Shown here: positions 1 to 5,155 of the stretch, piece after piece
Position numbering within the stretch: the first letter of the stretch is position 1
Layout: each line of letters begins with the position of its first letter
Source: Phenylobacterium sp.
GTDB lineage: Bacteria > Pseudomonadota > Alphaproteobacteria > Caulobacterales > Caulobacteraceae
Reading direction: 5' to 3'
NCBI GenBank assembly: GCA_028290925.1
Contig: JAQGIX010000121.1
Location: 1 to 9,242 of the forward strand
Length of the DNA: 9,242 nt
Program-made: the position numbers and the translations under genes
Notes under the pieces: generated by a model
Seen by the model: only the letters and a program-made list of their open reading frames with translations
The model's database searches: none
What the model was told of the DNA's origin: nothing

Positions 1-399
1 GTGCTCACCGCCGGCGCCGCGGCGCCCAAGCTGGTGCGCCGCGAGCACCTGAAGAAGATGAAGCCCGGCACGGGGCTTGTCGACGTCTCCAACGACCAGG
101 GCGGCTGTTTCGAGACCAGCCGGCCGACCACCCACATGGACCCGACCTACACCATCGACGGCGTGGTCCACTATTGCGTGGCCAACATGCCCGGCGCCGC
201 GCCGCGCACCTCGTCGGAAGCCCTGGTCCACGCGACCCTGCCCTTCGGCCTGCTGCTCGCCGACAAGGGCCTGGACGCGCTGAAGAAGAACAAGCACCTG
301 GCCAAGGGCCTCAACGTCCTGGCCGGCCAACTCACCCACCCGGCGGTGGCCGAAGCCCTCGGCAAGCCGTTCAACGATCCGTACAAGGTGTGGGGCTAA
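1..399 (+). CDS. ald: Alanine dehydrogenase, C-terminal part (5' end outside the window)
   Basis: This is the last 132 codons of an NAD-dependent L-alanine dehydrogenase, which interconverts L-alanine and pyruvate plus ammonium in the cytoplasm. The reading frame is open at the window edge, and the GTG at position 1 is an internal codon: the family is about 370 residues long, so roughly two thirds of the protein lies upstream. The visible part carries the family signatures DQGGCFETSRPTTH (about residues 32-45 of the fragment), with the catalytic Asp in the DQGG context, and VVHYCVANMPGAAPRTS (about 55-71), with the conserved Asn of the nucleotide site. The tail, with AKGLNVLAGQLTHPAVAEALG, is also typical. 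The gene ends with TAA and an intrinsic terminator follows about 30 nt later, so it is probably the last gene of its transcript. Identification is firm; the catabolic or anabolic role cannot be told from this fragment. Confidence 0.95.
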   Translation: MLTAGAAAPKLVRREHLKKMKPGTGLVDVSNDQGGCFETSRPTTHMDPTYTIDGVVHYCVANMPGAAPRTSSEALVHATLPFGLLLADKGLDALKKNKHLAKGLNVLAGQLTHPAVAEALGKPFNDPYKVWG

Positions 400-430
400 G
401 TTCCTCTAAAATCACGGAATACACGTAACA

Positions 431-459
431 GGGCGGCCGATCGGCCGCCCTTTCTTTTT
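431..459 (+). terminator. Rho-independent terminator after ald
   Basis: A perfect 20-nt palindrome, GGGCGGCCGATCGGCCGCCC (431-450), is followed at once by a T-rich tract, TTTCTTTTT (451-459). This is the classical GC stem plus U-tract arrangement and lies 31 nt after the ald stop codon. The 3' arm and T-tract (from about 443) are also where similarity to the second repeat copy at 1724 begins, so the terminator is fused to the start of repeat copy 1. Confidence 0.85.
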
Positions 460-781
460 GACCACGAAAACCACGAAAAAGGGCTCTGCCGGCGGGCTAC
501 CCTCGAGTGTCATCCCGGAAAGCCGCACAGCGGCTTGTCCGGGACCCATAAGCGCCGGCGGCGAAGGAGAGCCGCTGCGGCGCCGCAGCGCCTCGCCGGA
601 ATCTTCGACGCTCATGGGTCCCGGTCTTCGCCTTTGGCGAAACCGGGATGACACGGTGGGTGGCCGCCCACCTTTCGTGTCCCTTCGTGGTTTTCGTGGT
701 CAATCAAAACGGCGGTCTCGCCGCCGCCCCCATCCCACCGGCCGACCCCCCTTCCGTGTGTTCCGTGTGTTCCAGGGTTCC
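443..781. repeat. Intergenic nested-palindrome repeat, copy 1
   Basis: This non-coding stretch between ald and the hydrolase gene is a compound repeat with a second copy at 1724-2020 in the same orientation. From outside in it holds: an outer perfect 20-bp inverted repeat (458-477, starting TTGACCACG, with 684-703); an inner perfect 12-bp inverted repeat, GTGTCATCCCGG (507-518) with CCGGGATGACAC (643-654); a small hairpin AAGCCGC-aca-GCGGCTT (519-535 region); a further pair GGGACCCAT/ATGGGTCCC (541-549 with 614-622); and a hairpin TTCGCC-ttt-GGCGAA just before the right inner arm. A perfect 18-bp palindrome at 573-590 occurs only in this copy. The tail has a short tandem TTCCGTGTG-type repeat (752-772). 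No open reading frame here looks real. The architecture resembles REP/BIME or MITE-like elements, but no transposase is present. Confidence 0.85.
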
Positions 782-836
782 CCCCTTCTGAAATACCGTT
801 GCAATCTTCCCCAGCCTCCTTCCCCATGAGCAAAAC

Positions 837-843
837 GGAGAGG
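837..843 (+). promoter_or_regulatory. Ribosome binding site of the dienelactone hydrolase gene
   Basis: GGAGAGG lies 8 nt upstream of the ATG at 852 and supports that start, which also gives a complete Tat signal peptide. Confidence 0.75.
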
Positions 844-851
844 CTGCCATC

Positions 852-1715
852 ATGTGTGACGACGAGATCCATCAAGGCCTGACGCAGGACCTCAGCGTGT
901 CCCGCCGCAGCTTCGGCCTGGCCGCCGCGGCCGCGGCCGGCTACGCCACCACCGCCCACGCCCAGGCCGCCGCCGCGGTGGTCGAGACCGACGTGAGCGT
1001 CAAGACCCCCGACGGGGTCGCCGACGCCGCCCTCTTCACCCCGCCCGGCAAGGGGCCCTTTCCCGCGGTGCTGATGTGGCCGGACATCGGCGGCCTCAGG
1101 CCGGTGTTCCGCGACATGGGCCGCCGGCTGGCCAGCTCGGGCTACGTGGTGCTGGTCCCCAACCCCTTCTACCGCTCGCAGAAGGCCCCGGTGATCGAGG
1201 GGCCGCTCAACTTCGGCGACCCGGCGGTGCGGGCGCGGCTGTTCGCCATGCGCGCGAAGATGACCGACGACGGCATCGACAAGGACTCCATCGCCTACGT
1301 CGGCTTCCTCGCCGCCCAGGCCAAGGTCAGCAAGAAGGCCAGGATGGGCGTGCAGGGCTACTGCATGGGCGGCCCGCTGACGATCCGCACCGGGGCGGCC
1401 AGCCCGCGCATCGGCGCCGGCGCCACCTTCCACGGCGGCACCCTGGTCTCCAAGGACCCCGACAGCTCGCAGCTGCTGGCCCCCAAGCTGCACGGCGAAT
1501 ACCTGGTCTGCGAGGCGCAGAACGACGACAAGTCCGACCCCACCGCCAAGGATGTGGTCAGGGCCGCCTTCGCCGCGGCGCACGTGCCCCTGAAGCTCGA
1601 GGTCTATCCGGCCATGCACGGCTGGTGCGTCCCCGGCAGCCCGGTCTACGACGCCGCCCAAGCCGAACGCGCCTGGGCCGAGCTGCTGGGGCTCTACAAG
1701 CGCGCGCTGGTCTAA
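852..1715 (+). CDS. Tat-exported dienelactone hydrolase family protein
   Basis: A 287-residue alpha/beta hydrolase of the dienelactone hydrolase (DLH) family. Such enzymes hydrolyse dienelactones in chloroaromatic breakdown or, in many paralogues, other ester or lactone substrates that remain unknown. The N-terminus carries a twin-arginine signal: S-R-R-S-F-G-L (residues 17-23), an Ala-rich hydrophobic segment and a likely AHA|Q cleavage site near residue 37, so the folded enzyme is expected in the periplasm. The nucleophile elbow G-Y-C-M-G-G places Cys171 as nucleophile. His256 (MHGW) is the likely catalytic base, and one of the Asp residues at 225-229 completes the Cys-Asp-His triad. DLH is usually about 235 residues; the excess here is the signal peptide and linker. 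The start is supported by GGAGAGG at 837-843. The gene stands alone, bracketed by the two copies of the nested repeat, and shows no clear terminator of its own apart from the GC/T-rich start of repeat copy 2. Family is firm, substrate unknown. Confidence 0.9.
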   Translation: MCDDEIHQGLTQDLSVSRRSFGLAAAAAAGYATTAHAQAAAAVVETDVSVKTPDGVADAALFTPPGKGPFPAVLMWPDIGGLRPVFRDMGRRLASSGYVVLVPNPFYRSQKAPVIEGPLNFGDPAVRARLFAMRAKMTDDGIDKDSIAYVGFLAAQAKVSKKARMGVQGYCMGGPLTIRTGAASPRIGAGATFHGGTLVSKDPDSSQLLAPKLHGEYLVCEAQNDDKSDPTAKDVVRAAFAAAHVPLKLEVYPAMHGWCVPGSPVYDAAQAERAWAELLGLYKRALV

Positions 1716-1723
1716 CCCTCGCC

Positions 1724-2020
1724 GGCCGCCCTTTCGTTTTGAACCACGAAAAACACGAAAGGCCCTGCGAACGGCCATCCCCGAGTGTCATCCCGGAAAG
1801 CCGCGCAGCGGCTTGTCCGGGACCCATAAGCGCCGGGGGCGCGCTCGCCTGAACCTTCGACGTTGATGGGTCCCGGTCTTCGCCTTTGGCGAAACCGGGA
1901 TGACACGGTGGGTGGGCGACCACCTTTCGTGTTTTTCGTGGCTAAACAATACGATCGCGCCGCCGCCGCAGCGCCCTCCGGACCACCCCCTTCCGTGTGG
2001 TCCGTGTGTTCCGTGGTTCT
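1724..2020. repeat. Intergenic nested-palindrome repeat, copy 2
   Basis: Second copy of the element at 443-781, in direct orientation, directly after the hydrolase stop codon. It has an outer perfect 19-bp inverted repeat (1744-1762, starting CCACGAAAA, with 1923-1941). It has the same inner 12-bp inverted repeat, GTGTCATCCCGG (1785-1796) with CCGGGATGACAC (1895-1906), so the inner unit is 122 bp against 148 bp in copy 1. The hairpins AAGCCGC/GCGGCTT and TTCGCC/GGCGAA and the GGGACCCAT/ATGGGTCCC pair are all kept. It lacks the 18-bp palindromic insert of copy 1. The TTCCGTGTG-type tandem tail is at 1991-2015. No believable gene lies in the interval 1716-2366; what remains is this repeat and the riboswitch region. 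Confidence 0.85.
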
Positions 2021-2071
2021 CTTCACGGCCTTGCGGCCAAGCTCGTTCCACGCCATCACTCCCCCCGCGAA

Positions 2072-2264
2072 GGCGGTCTCCCCTTCATCGGGGGGCCAAG
2101 AGGGAACTGGGGTGAGACGCCCCGGCTGTGCCCGCAACTGTAAGCGGCGAGGCCCTTCGTCCATTCTTCCCCTCACCATGAGGGGAGGCGCCACTGGGAC
2201 GCCTTCGGGCGGCTTGGGAAGGCGAGGACGAAGGACCGGTGACCCGTGAGCCAGGAGACCTGCC
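2072..2264 (+). ncRNA. Cobalamin riboswitch (AdoCbl/B12-sensing aptamer)
   Basis: The leader of the TonB-dependent receptor gene carries the conserved cobalamin aptamer core in order: AAGAGGGAACTGGGGTGAGA (2098-2117), the GCTGTGCCCGCAACTGTAAG core (2125-2144), GCCACTGGGA near 2189-2198, and the B12 box AGCCAGGAGACCTGCC (2249-2264). The 5' segment GGCGGTCT (2072-2079) can pair with AGACCTGCC (2256-2264) to close the aptamer with one bulge. Peripheral helices are visible: CTTCGTCC (2155-2162) with GGACGAAG (2226-2233), CCCCTCA (2169-2175) with TGAGGGG (2179-2185), and CGCC-TTCG-GGCG (2200-2211) with a stable UUCG loop. Known members bind adenosyl- or methylcobalamin and repress downstream uptake or synthesis genes when B12 is plentiful. 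The downstream gene is a BtuB-like receptor, exactly the expected target. Which cobalamin form is bound cannot be told from this reading. Confidence 0.95.
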
Positions 2265-2346
2265 GTCTTCCGTCGCTCGTCCGGGGTCCGGGTCCAGACC
2301 ATCGGCGCGGGAAGACTTAGCCGTCTTCCAGTCGCAGCGACTCCTT
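2265..2346 (+). promoter_or_regulatory. Probable riboswitch expression platform with alternative hairpins
   Basis: GTCTTCC occurs twice, at 2265-2271 directly after the B12 box and at 2323-2329, each within the direct repeat GCCGTCTTCC. A single complement, GGAAGAC (2310-2316), can pair with only one at a time; the second choice makes a tight hairpin with a 6-nt loop. No U-run follows, so a transcription terminator is not evident. A small hairpin GTCG-cag-CGAC (2331-2341) and a possible CTCC (2341-2344) with GGAG (2352-2355) pairing reach the ribosome binding site. This suggests control at translation initiation, which is an inference from pairing alone. Confidence 0.5.
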
Positions 2347-2351
2347 GAAAC

Positions 2352-2356
2352 GGAGG
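2352..2356 (+). promoter_or_regulatory. Ribosome binding site of the B12 receptor gene
   Basis: GGAGG lies 10 nt before the ATG at 2367. It supports this start and is the likely target of riboswitch control, since CTCC at 2341-2344 could mask part of it. Confidence 0.7.
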
Positions 2357-2366
2357 CTGAACGACC

Positions 2367-4193
2367 ATGCGTACTCACTTGTTTTCATTGCTTTCCACGG
2401 CGGCCGCGGCCGCACTTCTCCCGGCCTGCGCCCGAGCCGCAGAGGCGGCGCCAGTCGGCGAACTCATCGTCACCGCCACGCGCCTGCCCACCCGCCTCGA
2501 CCTGGTGACCGGCGCCCACGTCATCGAGCGCGACGAGCTGGAGGCCCGCCAGACGCCCTTCCTCGAGGACGTGCTGCAGACCATCCCCGGCGTCGCCGTC
2601 ACCCGCAACGGCGCCTTCGGCGGCCTGGCCTCGATCCGCATCCGCGGCGCCTCGCCCGACAAGACCCTGGTGCTGATCGACGGCGTTCCGGTGGGCGATC
2701 CGGCCGACCCCAACGGCACCTTCGATCCCTCGTCGCTGCAGAGCGCCGATGTGGAGCGGATCGAGGTGCTGAACGGGCCGCAGGGGTCCCTCTGGGGGTC
2801 CGACGCGATCGGCGGGGTGGTCTCGATCACCACCCGGGAGCTGAAGGGGATCGAGGCCCGGGTCGAGGGCGGCAGCTTCGGCACGCTGGACGGCTTCGTG
2901 GGCGCCGGCGTCGCCGCGGACCGCTACGCCCTCTCGGCCTCCTTCTCAGGCCTCAAGACCGACGGCATCTCCAAGGCCGACACCGGGACCGAGAAGGACC
3001 CGTTCAAGACCGCCAGCGCCAACCTCGCTGGGCGGCTGAAGCTGACCGACGCCGTCCAGTTGGAGGCGCGGCTGAGCTACCGCTATTCCGACGTGGCCAT
3101 CGACGGCTTCCCGCCGCCGAACTTCACGCTGGCCGACACGCCGGACCGCGACAAGTCCCGCGCCTGGCAGGGCGACGTGCGCGCCCTGGTCGACGCGCTG
3201 GGCTTCCACCAGACGGTGAGCTTCTCCGACTATCACCTTTGGCGGCATGACATTTCGTCGTTTCCCGCCGTCTACACCGCCGAGCGCCAGGTCTGGCGCT
3301 GGACCGCCGAGCATGGCGGCCCGGCCGACCCCTACGCCCTGGTGCTCGGCGCCGAACGCGCCTCGACCACCGCCGACCTTTCCGCCCGCGGGACCACCGA
3401 CCTCTCGACCACCTCGGCCTTCGCCGTCGGCCGCGCCCGGCCCTGGACGCCGTTGACCCTGACCGCCAGCCTGCGCTTCGACGACCCCGACCGCTTCCAG
3501 GCCCGCACCACCGGCCGCCTCGCCGCCGCGGTTGACGTGAGGGAAGGCATCACCGTCACCGCCTCGGCCGGCCAGGGCTTCAAGGTCCCGACCATCTCAG
3601 AAACCCTGTGCGACTTCTGCTTCGCCCCGCCGGTCCAGCTGCGCCCAGAGCTGGCCGAGGGCTACGACCTGCGCCTGGGCTGGACCGCCCCAGACGGCCG
3701 TCTCACCGCCGCCGTCACCGGCTACCGGCTGAACGTCCGCGACCAGATCGCCTATGTGAACCTGAGGTACATCAACATCGCCCGCACCCGCTCGGACGGC
3801 GTGGAGGCGGAGGCCGACGCCCGGCTGACCGGCAGCCTGCGCCTGAAGCTGGCCTACGCCTGGACCGAGGCCATCGACGCCACGACGGGCGGCGAACTCC
3901 TGCGGGTCCCGCGCCAGTCCGGCGCGGCCAGCCTGTTCTGGACCCAGGACCCCTGGGGCGCCGCGCTCACCGTCCGGGCGGAGACCAGCCAGGGCGACGT
4001 CGCCCGCGACGGCTTCACCCGCATCCGCCGTCCGGGCTTCGCCGTGGCGGACCTGGCGGGCTCCTACCGGCTGAACGACCAGCTGACGCTCACCGCCCGG
4101 ATCGAGAACCTGACCGACAAGCGCTACGAGGAGAATTTCGGCTTCGGCGAGCCGGGCCGGGCGGTCTACGTCGGCGTGAGGCTGAAACCCTAG
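2367..4193 (+). CDS. btuB: TonB-dependent outer-membrane receptor, BtuB-like (cobalamin uptake)
   Basis: A 608-residue TonB-dependent receptor, close to BtuB in length. It is expected to carry cobalamin or related corrinoids across the outer membrane using TonB-ExbBD energy. The order is: a signal peptide (about 1-24, Ala-rich, ending ARA); a TonB box, ELIVTATR (32-39); a plug domain (about 50-157) with DVLQTIPGV, IRIRGAS, VLIDGVPV, VERIEVLNGPQG and GGVVSITTRE; then a 22-strand-type barrel to the end, including GQGFKVPT and the late RIENLTDKRY motif. A cobalamin riboswitch directly upstream makes B12 the best substrate guess. Oddities are a CDFC pair (Cys415, Cys418) in an expected extracellular loop, a C-terminus ending VGVRLKP instead of the usual terminal aromatic, and a weak lipobox-like LPAC at 18-21, probably incidental. 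No periplasmic or inner-membrane BtuCDF genes are in this window. The stop codon shares CTAG with that of the convergent neighbour. Confidence 0.9.
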   Translation: MRTHLFSLLSTAAAAALLPACARAAEAAPVGELIVTATRLPTRLDLVTGAHVIERDELEARQTPFLEDVLQTIPGVAVTRNGAFGGLASIRIRGASPDKTLVLIDGVPVGDPADPNGTFDPSSLQSADVERIEVLNGPQGSLWGSDAIGGVVSITTRELKGIEARVEGGSFGTLDGFVGAGVAADRYALSASFSGLKTDGISKADTGTEKDPFKTASANLAGRLKLTDAVQLEARLSYRYSDVAIDGFPPPNFTLADTPDRDKSRAWQGDVRALVDALGFHQTVSFSDYHLWRHDISSFPAVYTAERQVWRWTAEHGGPADPYALVLGAERASTTADLSARGTTDLSTTSAFAVGRARPWTPLTLTASLRFDDPDRFQARTTGRLAAAVDVREGITVTASAGQGFKVPTISETLCDFCFAPPVQLRPELAEGYDLRLGWTAPDGRLTAAVTGYRLNVRDQIAYVNLRYINIARTRSDGVEAEADARLTGSLRLKLAYAWTEAIDATTGGELLRVPRQSGAASLFWTQDPWGAALTVRAETSQGDVARDGFTRIRRPGFAVADLAGSYRLNDQLTLTARIENLTDKRYEENFGFGEPGRAVYVGVRLKP

Positions 4194-5059
4194 GCCGCGG
4201 CCCAGGTGTCGAGCGCGGTGGGATCGTCGAGGGCCATCTCGTCCCAGTCGAGGTCCGGCGGCGGGCTCATGGCCGCGGCCACCACCGCGCTCATCTCCGC
4301 GGCCGAGGCCACGTCGACCAGCACGGCCGAGGCTTCGGGCCGCGACAGGGCGAAGCCCAGCGCCGCCTGCAGCGGATCGGAACGACCCTCGGCGATCAGC
4401 CGGCGGGCGCGACTGATCCGCCCCGCCGCCGCCTTCAGGTGCGAGGGCGCGCGGTCCGGCGGCAGGAACAGCACGCCGTTCAGGAAGATCGAGCGCAGGT
4501 GCACCTCGACCCCCATGCTGGCGAGTTCGGCCAGCGTGCCGTCGACGATCAGCCGCTGGTCGAGCAACGAGGCCGGCGCCTGCACCACGTCGGGCTTGAA
4601 GCGGCGCGAGAGGCCCACCGGATCGTCGGAGGCGTAGACCGAGACGCCGATCTTGCGGCACAGGCCTTCGTCCTTCAGCAGCCGCAGGCGGTCCCAGAGC
4701 GCCGGTCCGCCGGGGCTCAGCATATCCGTGGCGGAGGGGGCGAAGATGGCGTCCACCTGGTCGACGCCCAGCCGGGCGATCTGGGCGCGCACCTCGGCCT
4801 CGGCGAAATCCGGGCCGCGGTCCGGGCGCACGGTGGTCACGGTGAGGCGGAAAGGGTTGGGTTTGGGGAGCAGCTGGCCCAGCGTCAGGTCGACGGTCTG
4901 CGAATGGCGGCCGACCTCCAGCACGCAGAGTCCGGCGCGGGCGGCGATCGACAGGATGTCGCGCGCCTCGGCGTCACGCGGACGGCCGCGCGCGCTCGAC
5001 GGTTGGTCGAGACAGAACTGCCCGGACCCGAGGCCCAGCTTCGCAATTGGTGACGTCAT
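4190..5059 (-). CDS. Aldo/keto reductase-fold protein, probably catalytically degenerate
   Basis: A 289-residue protein with the layout of the aldo/keto reductase TIM barrel. The N-terminal KLGLGSGQFCLDQ (7-19) matches the first strand. LWDRLRLLKDEGLCRKIGVSVY (121-142), VVQAPASLLDQRL (158-170) and VEVHLRSIFLNGVLFL (184-199) match conserved barrel segments of the sugar-metabolism-like AKR branch. The usual catalytic residues do not line up. The expected Asp of the DTAxxYG segment is Glu48 (LEVG). No Tyr is present where the YG motif should be (GRHSQTVDLTLG, 50-61). The expected Lys strand reads LTVTTVRP (72-79), and the usual His strand reads AIFAPSA (104-110). Classical NADPH-dependent carbonyl reduction is therefore doubtful. 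The ATG at 5059 has no clear Shine-Dalgarno. The gene is convergent with the receptor gene (4-nt overlap) and divergent from the XdhC gene; no functional link to B12 or Moco is shown. Fold assignment is good, function unknown. Confidence 0.82.
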   Translation of the reverse strand: MTSPIAKLGLGSGQFCLDQPSSARGRPRDAEARDILSIAARAGLCVLEVGRHSQTVDLTLGQLLPKPNPFRLTVTTVRPDRGPDFAEAEVRAQIARLGVDQVDAIFAPSATDMLSPGGPALWDRLRLLKDEGLCRKIGVSVYASDDPVGLSRRFKPDVVQAPASLLDQRLIVDGTLAELASMGVEVHLRSIFLNGVLFLPPDRAPSHLKAAAGRISRARRLIAEGRSDPLQAALGFALSRPEASAVLVDVASAAEMSAVVAAAMSPPPDLDWDEMALDDPTALDTWAAA

Positions 5060-5155
5060 GACGGGCGTTGAGCTTGGTAAGCTTCCTATGAGCCGCCATC
5101 TTGGACGCCAGATGCCTAAGAACCCGTATCTAGGACCTTATCGGCGAGTTAAATC

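Noticed and set aside
612..1778. Long minus-strand open frame opposite the hydrolase gene
   Set aside because: It is antisense to a well-supported gene, crosses into repeat sequence at both ends, and its product is Gly/Arg/Ala-rich with no recognisable domain, which is typical of a GC-rich shadow frame.
443..2020. Composite transposon carrying the hydrolase gene
   Set aside because: No transposase, and no target duplication that I could identify. The repeats look like non-coding palindromic elements, so only a cassette hypothesis is kept as a finding.
2310..2329. Intrinsic terminator below the riboswitch
   Set aside because: The 7-bp GGAAGAC/GTCTTCC hairpin is not followed by a U-run, so termination is not supported; translational control is more likely.
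2418..2431. Lipobox-like LPAC in the receptor signal peptide
   Set aside because: TonB-dependent receptors are rarely lipoproteins, and an ordinary signal peptidase I site (ARA) follows three residues later, so the Cys is more likely incidental.
3597..5053. Long frames opposite the ends of the receptor and AKR-like genes (minus 3597-4661, plus 3608-5053)
   Set aside because: They run across the junction of two real genes and have Arg/Pro/Gly-rich translations without motifs. They exist because stop codons are rare at this GC content.
5051..5058. Perfect 8-bp palindrome TGACGTCA at the AKR-like start as an operator
   Set aside because: It is too short to be significant alone, lies inside the first codons of the gene, and has no second copy nearby.
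5068..5155. Sigma-70-type promoter boxes in the divergent intergenic region
   Set aside because: Candidates such as TTGGAC at 5101 with TATCTA near 5127 have poor spacing (about 20 nt), and others are too close together, so none can be called.
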